The translations under genes and the position numbers were made by a program. From positions 1 to 28,142 of the forward strand of contig JAZSDQ010000063.1 of NCBI GenBank assembly GCA_045531235.1: 28,142 nucleotides of DNA, in the 5' to 3' direction. Below the pieces are notes generated by a model. The model did no database searches. It was not told the origin of the DNA and worked only from the letters and a program-made list of their open reading frames with translations. The stretch is from RGIG5579 sp045531235. GTDB lineage: Bacteria > Bacillota > Clostridia > Oscillospirales > SIG627. Shown here one piece after another: positions 15,163-21,447 of the stretch; position 1 is the stretch's first letter; each line of letters starts with the position of its first letter.

Positions 15163-15189
15163 TCCAAGTCTTTTGACTTGGATTTTTTT
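15163..15189. terminator. Bidirectional terminator between the membrane-protein gene and tRNA-Thr
   Basis: TCCAAGTC (15163-15170), loop TTTT and GACTTGGA (15175-15182) form an 8-bp stem. Seven T follow on the plus strand (15183-15189) and a matching A run (15156-15161) gives a T tract on the minus strand. It can end both the plus-strand gene and the convergent tRNA gene; its plus-strand T tract touches the tRNA CCA end. Confidence 0.9.
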
Positions 15190-15264
15190 GGAGCTAGTGA
15201 CGTGACTTGAACACGCGACCTGCTGATTACGAATCAGCTGCTCTACCAACTGAGCTACACTAGC
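15189..15264 (-). tRNA. tRNA-Thr, anticodon CGT
   Basis: On the minus strand the 76-base gene folds as a cloverleaf. The acceptor stem GCTAGTG pairs with CACTAGC, the D arm is GCTC...GAGC, the anticodon stem GCTGA/TCAGC encloses the loop TTCGTAA, and the T arm GCGTG-TTCAAGT-CACGT closes with one G-T pair. Anticodon CGT reads ACG, so the isotype is threonine. Discriminator T is followed by an encoded CCA (15189-15191). It has its own promoter directly upstream and a terminator directly downstream. Confidence 0.97.
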
Positions 15265-15266
15265 GA

Positions 15267-15303
15267 GCTTAGGTATTATATCATACCTAAGCGGAAAAAG
15301 CAA
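15267..15303 (-). promoter_or_regulatory. tRNA-Thr promoter overlapped by a perfect dyad
   Basis: On the minus strand TTGCTT (15298-15303), 17 bases, then TATAAT (15275-15280) make a strong sigma-A promoter with its start about 10 bases before the tRNA. GCTTAGGTAT (15267-15276) and ATACCTAAGC (15283-15292) are perfect 10-bp inverted repeats with a 6-base spacer that cover the -10 box and the start point. Confidence 0.8.
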
Positions 15304-15331
15304 GAGGGAAATAGGATTTTTCAAAGAGAGA

Positions 15332-15359
15332 AAAGGACACTTCAAAAGAAGTGTCCTTT
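15332..15359 (-). terminator. Intrinsic terminator of the GH28-like operon
   Basis: AAAGGACACTTC (15332-15343), loop AAAA and GAAGTGTCCTTT (15348-15359) form a perfect 12-bp stem that lies just after the stop codon of the minus-strand GH28-like gene. In the minus direction it ends in a T-rich run (TCCTTTTCTCTCTTT). Confidence 0.9.
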
Positions 15360-15363
15360 ATTA

Positions 15364-16725
15364 TTATTTCAAACGGAAGGAGAGATTTTTACCAACGTCC
15401 TGACTAGCAAGGCCACCGGTGTGAGCCTGAAGACATTCTTCCAGTGTAGCCTTTTTCAAGGTGATGGGTGTGGAATTGATCACTTCTATCTTGTCGTCGG
15501 TGCCTACGAGAATGGTGGGATTCTCAAAGCCCTCAATGGTGCAATCTTCGAAAATCAGCTTTTCAAAGTTGCCTGCGGCAAGCATGGGAACCTTTTCGTA
15601 ACCCTTGCGGCAAGCAAATTTTACGTTTTTGAAGCGGCAGATAACCTTCTCCTCGGCATCGCCCCAGCACATACCCGTATCCATCAATTCCTCAATACTG
15701 CAGTTTTCAAAGGTGATCTCGCGGAGGGATCTCTGGGTGCACCAACGGTGAAGACCTGTGAATTCCAAACGCATAATTTCCTTGTGCTGCTTGAACTGGC
15801 AGTTACGGATGATAATGTTTTCTGCGGGCTTGCGGAGAATGGCGCGGAAGTCACAGTAATAGGAGAATACCGCGTGAGATTCGTGACGAACGCTGTCATC
15901 GGAAAGGTGACCGTGAACTCTCTTCTCTTCGGGAAGACGAAGACGGTGACCGAAGTTTCTTTCTTCGGAAACACAGTTCTCCACCAGTACGTTGTTGCCG
16001 CCAAAACGAAGAGGCATACAAGCGGTGTTGAGAACGCTGTTGCGAATGATAACGTCGTGGTTGTCAAAGCCTGCAATGGAGTCGTCGCCACAGTTGATAT
16101 CGCAGCCCTCAATGAGGACGTTGTCGCAGGTTCTCAGGTCAATGCCGTCAAAGCCTGCGTAGATACCGATATTTCTGATAGTGATGTTCTGGCTTTGGAA
16201 AATGGCGTGGCACCAGTTGGAGGAGTTTACAAAGGAATAGCCTTCCAAACGGATATTCTTACATCTCCAGAAGGAAAAGCCATGGGGGCCACGCAGATTA
16301 TTCTCACCGATGGGGTCATAGGCGTTGCTTCCGTCAATATAAGAACCTTTTTCACCGATAATCGCAAAATCGTGGGCATCAATAGCACGGATAAGACCGT
16401 TGCTCCAACGGGAGGTGCAAACAGAGCTTCTTCCTTTTTGGGGATTGCCGTCTACAATTTCTTCCACGGTTACAGGCTCGATGGTGTCTTTTGTCCATCC
16501 AAAATAATCTTCGGGATCGCGGCTGCCTTTGAGAATGGCACCTGTTTCCAGATAGAGTTCCACATTGGAACGGATGCGAAGACCTTTGGTAAGATAAATG
16601 CCGCAGGGAACGATAACTCTGCCGCCGCCTGCAAGGAAGCAATCGTCAATAGCTTTCTGAATGGCTTCGGTCTGATACTTATCGCAAAACTTTGCGCCGT
16701 AATCTACAATGTTAAATGTTTTCAT
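15364..16725 (-). CDS. GH28-like beta-helix enzyme, copy A
   Basis: The 453-residue protein starts MKTFNIVDYGAKF with no signal peptide, so it should be cytoplasmic. It shows the right-handed parallel beta-helix pattern of polygalacturonase-like (GH28) enzymes: the AIQKAIDDCFLAGGGRVIVP start, NVELYLETGAILKGS and repeating N-V-I-E-N-C rungs. Active-site motif I reads GFDGID (191-196) where NTDGID is usual, and motif II GDDSIA (213-218) is kept, but the His-Gly and RIK motifs are not seen; MPLRFGG lies there. A role on imported uronate oligosaccharides is inferred from uxaC nearby. It is the downstream gene of a pair, 36 bases after copy B, with AAAGGAG before its ATG. Confidence 0.85.
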   Translation of the reverse strand: MKTFNIVDYGAKFCDKYQTEAIQKAIDDCFLAGGGRVIVPCGIYLTKGLRIRSNVELYLETGAILKGSRDPEDYFGWTKDTIEPVTVEEIVDGNPQKGRSSVCTSRWSNGLIRAIDAHDFAIIGEKGSYIDGSNAYDPIGENNLRGPHGFSFWRCKNIRLEGYSFVNSSNWCHAIFQSQNITIRNIGIYAGFDGIDLRTCDNVLIEGCDINCGDDSIAGFDNHDVIIRNSVLNTACMPLRFGGNNVLVENCVSEERNFGHRLRLPEEKRVHGHLSDDSVRHESHAVFSYYCDFRAILRKPAENIIIRNCQFKQHKEIMRLEFTGLHRWCTQRSLREITFENCSIEELMDTGMCWGDAEEKVICRFKNVKFACRKGYEKVPMLAAGNFEKLIFEDCTIEGFENPTILVGTDDKIEVINSTPITLKKATLEECLQAHTGGLASQDVGKNLSFRLK

Positions 16726-16761
16726 TGCCTTTCTCCTTTAAAACAATGTGTGATAAAAAGC

Positions 16762-18123
16762 TTATTTTAAACGGAAAGAGTTGTTCTTTCCCTTGTCCTG
16801 ACTTGCAAGTCCGCCGGGGTGAGCAACCAAACACTCTTCCAGAGTAGCCTTTTTCAAAGTGATGGGTGTGGAATTGATGATCTCTACCTTATCATCGGTA
16901 CCCACAAGAATGGTGGGGTTTTCATAGCCTTCAATGGTGCAATTTTCGAAGATCAGCTTTTCGAAGTTTCCTGCAGCAAGCATCGGTACGTGTTCACGAC
17001 CTTTTCGACAAGCAAAGCGAACGTTTTTGAAGTGGCAGAGGACTTTTTCGTCCTTATCACCCCAGCACATACCCGTATCAATGAGATCTTCAATCACGAC
17101 GTTCTCGAAGGTGATCTGCTTCAGAGAACGCTGGGTGCACCAGCGGTGAAGACCGGTGAACTCAAGACGCATAATTTCGCGAGCCTGTTTGAAGGTGCAG
17201 TTCTTGATGGTAATGTTTTCTGCAGGCTTGCGGAGAATGGCGCGGAAGTCACAGTAATAAGAAAATACGGTGTGGGATTCGTGACGAACGGTTTCGTCGG
17301 ACAGATGGCCGTGAATTCTCTTTTCCTCAGACAGACGGAGACGTCCGCCGAAGGGTCTTTCATCGGATACGCAGTTTTCTACGAGAATGTTGTTGCCGCC
17401 GAAACGGAGGGGCATACAAGCGGTGTTGAGAACGCTGTTGCGAATAATCACGTCGTGGTTGTCGAAGCCTGCGATGGCATCGTCAGCACCGTTGAGGTTG
17501 CAGTCCTCAATGAGAACGTTATCACAGGTTCTCAGGTCAATGCTATCGTGACCTGCGAAAACGGAAACGTTTTTGAAGGTGATGTTCTGGCTCTGGAAGA
17601 GAGCGTGGCACCAGTTACCGGAGTTGACAAAGGAGTATCCTTCAAAGTGCATGTTGTGGCATCTCCATGCGCAAATGCCGTGAGGTCCGCGGAAGTTGTT
17701 TTCACCGATGGGATCGTATGCATTGCTTCCGTCAAAGTAAGAGCCCTTTTCACCGATGATGGAGAAGTCGTGAGCGTCAATGGCACGAATGAGAGCGTTG
17801 CACCAACGGCTGGTTGCAACGGCGCTGTGGCTTTTTCCTTCGTTTTCCGGCAGAGCTTCTTCGTCAACGACAGGCTCGATGGTATCGTTTTTATAATTGA
17901 AATAATCCTCGGGATCACGGCTTCCCTTAAGGATAGCGCCGGCTTCCAGATAAAGCTGAACGTTTGATCGGATGCGAAGACCACCCGTCAGATAAATGCC
18001 GCATGGGATAAGAACGCGTCCGCCACCTGCCAAAAAGCAATCGTCAATTGCTTTTTGAATGGCTTCGGTCTGAAGCTTATCACAGAACTTTGCGCCGTAA
18101 TCGCGGATATTAAAGACTTTCAT
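16762..18123 (-). CDS. GH28-like beta-helix enzyme, copy B
   Basis: This tandem paralog of copy A aligns over all 453 residues without a gap and is about 80% identical by hand count. Differences concentrate at 76-103 (between DYF and TSRW) and near the active site: motif I is GHDSID (191-196) and motif II is ADDAIA (213-218), against GFDGID and GDDSIA in copy A. There is no signal peptide. It is the first gene after the promoter and is divergent from an AraC-type regulator, which is therefore its likely controller. Both aspartates of motif II and the two of motif I remain, so activity is possible; substrate is unknown. A weak ribosome binding site AGAGGT precedes ATG. Confidence 0.85.
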   Translation of the reverse strand: MKVFNIRDYGAKFCDKLQTEAIQKAIDDCFLAGGGRVLIPCGIYLTGGLRIRSNVQLYLEAGAILKGSRDPEDYFNYKNDTIEPVVDEEALPENEGKSHSAVATSRWCNALIRAIDAHDFSIIGEKGSYFDGSNAYDPIGENNFRGPHGICAWRCHNMHFEGYSFVNSGNWCHALFQSQNITFKNVSVFAGHDSIDLRTCDNVLIEDCNLNGADDAIAGFDNHDVIIRNSVLNTACMPLRFGGNNILVENCVSDERPFGGRLRLSEEKRIHGHLSDETVRHESHTVFSYYCDFRAILRKPAENITIKNCTFKQAREIMRLEFTGLHRWCTQRSLKQITFENVVIEDLIDTGMCWGDKDEKVLCHFKNVRFACRKGREHVPMLAAGNFEKLIFENCTIEGYENPTILVGTDDKVEIINSTPITLKKATLEECLVAHPGGLASQDKGKNNSFRLK

Positions 18124-18181
18124 TTTTTACCTCTTTTCTTTTTTTCCGTTCTTGCATTTTTGGTTTGATTGTGTTATATTC

Positions 18182-18218
18182 ATTATAAGTGATTGAATTT
18201 TATAAGTATATATAAAAT
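18182..18218 (-). promoter_or_regulatory. Promoter of the GH28-like operon with dyad over the -35
   Basis: A minus-strand -10 box TATAAT is at 18182-18187. The hexamer 17 bases further (18205-18210, TATACT on the minus strand) is a poor -35, typical of activator-dependent promoters. It is exactly the spacer of a perfect 8-bp dyad ATTTTATA (18197-18204) / TATAAAAT (18211-18218). TTATAAGT also occurs twice as a direct repeat (18183 and 18200). These are candidate sites for the adjacent AraC-type regulator; the rest of the AT-rich 128-base spacer shows no clear promoter for that regulator. Confidence 0.55.
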
Positions 18219-18251
18219 CAGTTCATAAATATCTAATTTTGGGTCAAATAT

Positions 18252-19109
18252 ATGAAAAGAACACTCAATATTTCTCCTGCACTTAGGATTCATACGTTAA
18301 ATAACTGTTTTTTGACGCGTTTTCGTGCTCCCTACTACTTTCCCGGTGAATTTCATCCATTCTGGGAGATGGTATACGTCACCGAGGGAAGCCTGTATGC
18401 AGCAAGCGAAGAAAAGGTTTATATTATGCAAAAAGGCGATGTTATTTTCCATAAGCCTATGGAATTTCACCGTCTGTGGTCAACGGAAGATTGTGACATT
18501 CACGCGTTTATTGTCGGCTTTTCCGCCAAAGGGGACGGGCTGAAGACTCTGGAGGACGGAGCTTTTGTTCTGAAGGAAGAGCAGCAAGAGGAAATGGACC
18601 GTATGATCGATTTTCTGAAGCTCCATTTTTCCGGAAAGAAGCATTTCCTTGACGATATGAAAGAGAACTATTTTGAAATGTCGGGAGAAATTCAGATTTT
18701 CGTCAATCAGTTTGAAAATTTTCTCCTTTCTCTCACCCATAAGCGCAGTCCCTTGACGGAAAAGGAACTTGCCATTGATGAAGGCTCCGTTCTTTACCGA
18801 ATGACGGTAGAGGAATTGAGCCGCAACGTAGAGGGCTGGATCACTACGGAAGAATTGGCAGAGCGCCTATGTTGCAGTACCTCACAATTAAAGAGGACGT
18901 TTGCCAAGTTTTCCAATATCGGCATCCATAAGTACCTTTTGAAACTAAAAACTGCCGCCGCAGGAAGAATGCTCCGGCACGGACTATCGTCAAGCGAGAT
19001 CGCGGCAAGGCTTGGCTTTTCCAATCAGAATTATTTTTCCACTGTATTCAAAAGGGAAACGGGCGTTTCCCCCAGCCGCTATTTAAGACACGACCCTGAA
19101 GAAAAATAA
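18252..19109 (+). CDS. AraC-family transcriptional regulator
   Basis: The 285-residue protein has an N-terminal cupin-type sensing domain (about 15-100; FHPFWEMVYVTEGS, MQKGDVIFHKPMEFHRL) and a C-terminal double helix-turn-helix (about 185-283): WITTEELAERLCCSTSQLKR and SSSEIAARLGFSNQNYFSTV, ending in FKRETGVSPSRY. This is the standard sugar-responsive AraC layout, usually activators. It is transcribed away from the GH28-like pair and most likely activates it. The ATG at 18252 has only a weak ribosome binding site (TTGGGT), consistent with low expression. The ligand is probably a uronate or an oligosaccharide, by inference. Confidence 0.93.
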   Translation: MKRTLNISPALRIHTLNNCFLTRFRAPYYFPGEFHPFWEMVYVTEGSLYAASEEKVYIMQKGDVIFHKPMEFHRLWSTEDCDIHAFIVGFSAKGDGLKTLEDGAFVLKEEQQEEMDRMIDFLKLHFSGKKHFLDDMKENYFEMSGEIQIFVNQFENFLLSLTHKRSPLTEKELAIDEGSVLYRMTVEELSRNVEGWITTEELAERLCCSTSQLKRTFAKFSNIGIHKYLLKLKTAAAGRMLRHGLSSSEIAARLGFSNQNYFSTVFKRETGVSPSRYLRHDPEEK

Positions 19110-19133
19110 CACCCTTTCGGGTGTTATTTTTTT
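19102..19133. terminator. Bidirectional terminator between the araC-type and rubredoxin genes
   Basis: AAAAATAACACCC (19102-19114), loop TTTC and GGGTGTTATTTTT (19119-19131) make a perfect 13-bp stem with T on one side and A on the other. It includes the stop codon of the regulator and ends 3 bases before the stop of the convergent rubredoxin gene. Confidence 0.92.
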
Positions 19134-19135
19134 CT

Positions 19136-19783
19136 TTATAATGCTTCAAAATCGCTTGCGGGATGCTTACAGATGGGACAGATATAATCATCGGGCAGGG
19201 GAGAATCCTCATAAACGTATCCGCAAACACGGCAGACGTAGCCTTTCTTTTTCGTTTCATTGCGGCGTGGCTTTACGTTGCTGTGATAATAGGCGTAGGT
19301 CATTCTTTCGTTTTTGGTCAACACTTCGCTTTCGCCGATGCGGCAGAAAAACAAAGCGTGAGAGGGAAGAAATACGGTTTCCAAAACTTCCAGAGAAAAA
19401 CGGGCGCCGATATGCTCGGACAAATACGGAACCAGGTTTTCGCTTCTGCCGTAGAGAAGCCCTTTCATTTTATCCGTATCCCTGCCGCTATGGAAGCCAA
19501 AGCGCTCAATGAGAGAAAAGGGTGCTGTTTGATCAAGAATGTGGAGGTTGCATTTTTTCGTTTTGTTAATGATGGCGCAGGATGCATTCTGCCTTTGTAT
19601 GGATAAGGCAATAATATTGGGCTTTGATCCTACCTGACAAACGGAATTGATGATCAGTCCGCTGTCCTTTCCGTTTTGACGGGTGGTAACCACGTAAAGT
19701 CCGTAACCAATGCCGTGGAGGGCAGAGCCTTCCGCCATAGGGCTTTCATTTCCCGAGAGGGAAGAAAGAAATTTTGTGTCCAT
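19136..19783 (-). CDS. High-molecular-weight rubredoxin (flavin reductase-rubredoxin fusion)
   Basis: The first 150 or so residues are a flavin-reductase-like FMN-binding split barrel (LHGIGYGLYVVTTRQNGKDS, NSVCQVGSKPNIIALSIQ). Residues 182-215 are a short rubredoxin domain with iron ligands C184, C187, C202 and C205 and the PDDYICPICK motif. Fusions of this kind in clostridia pass electrons to flavodiiron proteins that remove oxygen or nitric oxide. The start is ATG 19783, 6 bases after AAAGGAGG; the frame extends 15 codons further upstream without support. Length is 215 residues. It has its own promoter inside the uxaC end, so a stress role separate from uxaC is likely. Confidence 0.93.
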   Translation of the reverse strand: MDTKFLSSLSGNESPMAEGSALHGIGYGLYVVTTRQNGKDSGLIINSVCQVGSKPNIIALSIQRQNASCAIINKTKKCNLHILDQTAPFSLIERFGFHSGRDTDKMKGLLYGRSENLVPYLSEHIGARFSLEVLETVFLPSHALFFCRIGESEVLTKNERMTYAYYHSNVKPRRNETKKKGYVCRVCGYVYEDSPLPDDYICPICKHPASDFEAL

Positions 19784-19792
19784 AAAAAACCT

Positions 19793-19835
19793 CCTTTGGA
19801 TACTTCTATTATACCCAAAGGAGATCAAAAGTCAA
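19793..19835 (-). promoter_or_regulatory. Promoter of the rubredoxin gene with flanking dyad
   Basis: On the minus strand TTGACT (19830-19835), 16 bases, then TATAAT (19808-19813). CCTTTGG (19793-19799) and CCAAAGG (19815-19821) are inverted repeats centred 22 bp apart, two helical turns, and flank the -10 box; the downstream arm also overlaps the ribosome binding site. The promoter is convincing and the operator role is inferred. Confidence 0.7.
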
Positions 19836-19840
19836 ATCAT

Positions 19841-21241
19841 TTAGTCGAGCTCAAAATAGCGCTTGGCGTTGTAGTAGGAAATGTCGGAAACCAAGGTGCC
19901 CAGCATCTCGTAATCTTCGGGATACTCTCCGTTTTCCACCAATTTTCCGATGAAGTTACAGAGAATTCTGCGGAAGTATTCGTGGCGTGTGTAGGAAAGG
20001 AAGCTGCGGGAGTCGGTAAGCATACCGATGAAATTTCCCAGTACGGAAAGGTTGGCAAGAGAGCGGAGCTGATCTTCCATGCCGGATTTGGTATCATTGA
20101 ACCACCAAGCGGAGCCGTGCTGAATTTTGCCGGGACATTCGGTGCCTTGGAAGGCACCGAGAATGGTATCCAGCATTTCGTTATCCTTGGGATCAAGAGA
20201 ATAGAGAATGGTCTTGGGCAAAAGGTCCTCTTCTTCCAGAGCATTGAGGAATTTTGCAATTCCCAGACCATCGCCGCCGCCTGCAATGCAGTCAAAGCCC
20301 GTATCGGGGCCAAGCTTACGGAACAAGCGTTGGTTAACGTTTCTCTGCGCGCCGTAGTGAAGCTGCATTACCACGCCGTGACGAGCGTATTCTCTGCCCA
20401 TGTGAAGCATAATTTCCGTGTGGAAAGCTTCAATTTCTTCGGTAGAGAGAGCTTCTTTTGCCATGCCCTTGCGGAAGATCTCTTCCAGCTTTTCATCGTT
20501 TGCTCTGCGGTACCAAACGGCATCCATACCGTGGTCGCTGATTTTGCATCCGTGTTCACAGAAAAAGGAAAGTCTGTCGCTCAGAGCCTTTTTCAAAGCC
20601 TTAGCGCTGTCAATGGCAAAGCCGCATACGGAAGAAAGGGTGGCAATGGCTTCTACAAAGCCTTCTTTTTCAATATTGATATATTTATCGGGACGGTAAG
20701 AGGGGAGGACCTTGGTATCAATGGAAGGATCCTCGGCAATCTTTTTATGCCACTCCAGGGAATCTGCAGGATCATCGGTGGTACCGATCATTTCTACATT
20801 GGAATTCTTTACAATGTTGCGGACGGAAAGTGCGGGTGTCATAAGCTTTGCATTGCAAATATCCCAAACGGTTTCCGCATTCTTTTCCGTCAAGGGAAAA
20901 TCAATATCAAAATAGCGCTTCAGTTCCAAATGGGACCAATGATACATGGGGTTTCCGATGGTACGGGGCAGAACTTCTGCAAAGTGCTGAAATTTTACGC
21001 GGTCGGAAGCGGAGCCTGTGATCTCCTCTTCGGGAATGCCGTTGGAACGGATCAAACGCCATTTATAGTGATCACCGCCCAGCCAAACGCGGGTGATATT
21101 CTCAAATTTTCTGTCTTCGTACACTTCCTTGGGGGAAATGTGACAGTGATAGTCAATGATGGGAAGGTTTTCAGCGTATTCGTGGTACAGCTTTTTTGCC
21201 ACTTTGTTTTCCAGCAAAAAGTCTTCGGACATGAATTTCAT
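19841..21241 (-). CDS. uxaC: Uronate isomerase
   Basis: Uronate isomerase converts D-glucuronate to D-fructuronate and D-galacturonate to D-tagaturonate, the first step of hexuronate breakdown in the cytoplasm. The 466-residue length is typical of UxaC. Family features include IIDYHCHISPKEV with H32 and H34, the W-L-GGDHYKWRLIRSNG segment, HYGAQRNVN and the C-terminal LTDSRSFLSYTRHEYFRRIL. The start is ATG 21241 because GGAGGA lies just upstream; a further in-frame TTG nine codons earlier would sit before that site. No uxaB, uxaA, kdgK or transporter gene is in the window, so the rest of the pathway must lie elsewhere. Confidence 0.95.
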   Translation of the reverse strand: MKFMSEDFLLENKVAKKLYHEYAENLPIIDYHCHISPKEVYEDRKFENITRVWLGGDHYKWRLIRSNGIPEEEITGSASDRVKFQHFAEVLPRTIGNPMYHWSHLELKRYFDIDFPLTEKNAETVWDICNAKLMTPALSVRNIVKNSNVEMIGTTDDPADSLEWHKKIAEDPSIDTKVLPSYRPDKYINIEKEGFVEAIATLSSVCGFAIDSAKALKKALSDRLSFFCEHGCKISDHGMDAVWYRRANDEKLEEIFRKGMAKEALSTEEIEAFHTEIMLHMGREYARHGVVMQLHYGAQRNVNQRLFRKLGPDTGFDCIAGGGDGLGIAKFLNALEEEDLLPKTILYSLDPKDNEMLDTILGAFQGTECPGKIQHGSAWWFNDTKSGMEDQLRSLANLSVLGNFIGMLTDSRSFLSYTRHEYFRRILCNFIGKLVENGEYPEDYEMLGTLVSDISYYNAKRYFELD

Positions 21242-21275
21242 AAAAGTTCCTCCAAAGGTTAATTTCAATACCTAG

Positions 21276-21304
21276 AGCATATCATAATACGCCTATTTTT
21301 TCAA
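21276..21304 (-). promoter_or_regulatory. Putative uxaC promoter
   Basis: On the minus strand TTGAAA (21299-21304), 17 bases, then TATGCT (21276-21281) gives a start point near 21269 and a leader of about 28 bases before the uxaC ATG. The -10 box is imperfect, so regulation by an activator is possible. Confidence 0.5.
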
Positions 21305-21309
21305 GTTAT

Positions 21310-21355
21310 TTTGCAAAGCAGGTTTTATGATAAATCTTTATGCTTTTATTTGCAA
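21310..21355. repeat. TTTGCAA direct repeats between uxaC and the mocR-like gene
   Basis: TTTGCAA occurs at 21310-21316 and 21349-21355, each preceded by TTAT or TTATT, with 39 bases between starts. The pair lies between the divergent uxaC and mocR-like promoters. MocR/PdxR regulators are known to bind direct repeats, so these are candidate sites; support is positional only. Confidence 0.4.
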
Positions 21356-21369
21356 GAAGTAAAAAACGC

Positions 21370-21398
21370 CTTGACGAAAAAAGGGGCGCGGCGTATAA
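21370..21398 (+). promoter_or_regulatory. Sigma-A promoter of the mocR-like/ylmH-like/GNAT operon
   Basis: TTGACG (21370-21375) and TATAAT (21393-21398) are separated by exactly 17 bases. The start point near 21405 leaves a leader of about 43 bases. In that leader AAAGGA (21428-21433) is followed by a three-codon frame ATG ACC AGA TGA (21440-21451) that overlaps the mocR-like ATG. Confidence 0.88.
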
Positions 21399-21447
21399 TG
21401 AAACTGAACGGAAAAAGATTTGATTTTAAAGGATTTGGTATGACCAG

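Noticed and set aside
15421..17967. Two long plus-strand frames (about 450 and 380 codons) opposite the GH28-like pair, similar to each other.
   Set aside because: Their similarity only mirrors the similarity of the two real minus-strand genes. The GH28-like proteins have clear beta-helix signatures, start sites and a terminator.
19676..21262. A 528-codon plus-strand frame opposite uxaC.
   Set aside because: uxaC is a certain assignment with correct length and motifs; the opposite frame is a shadow.
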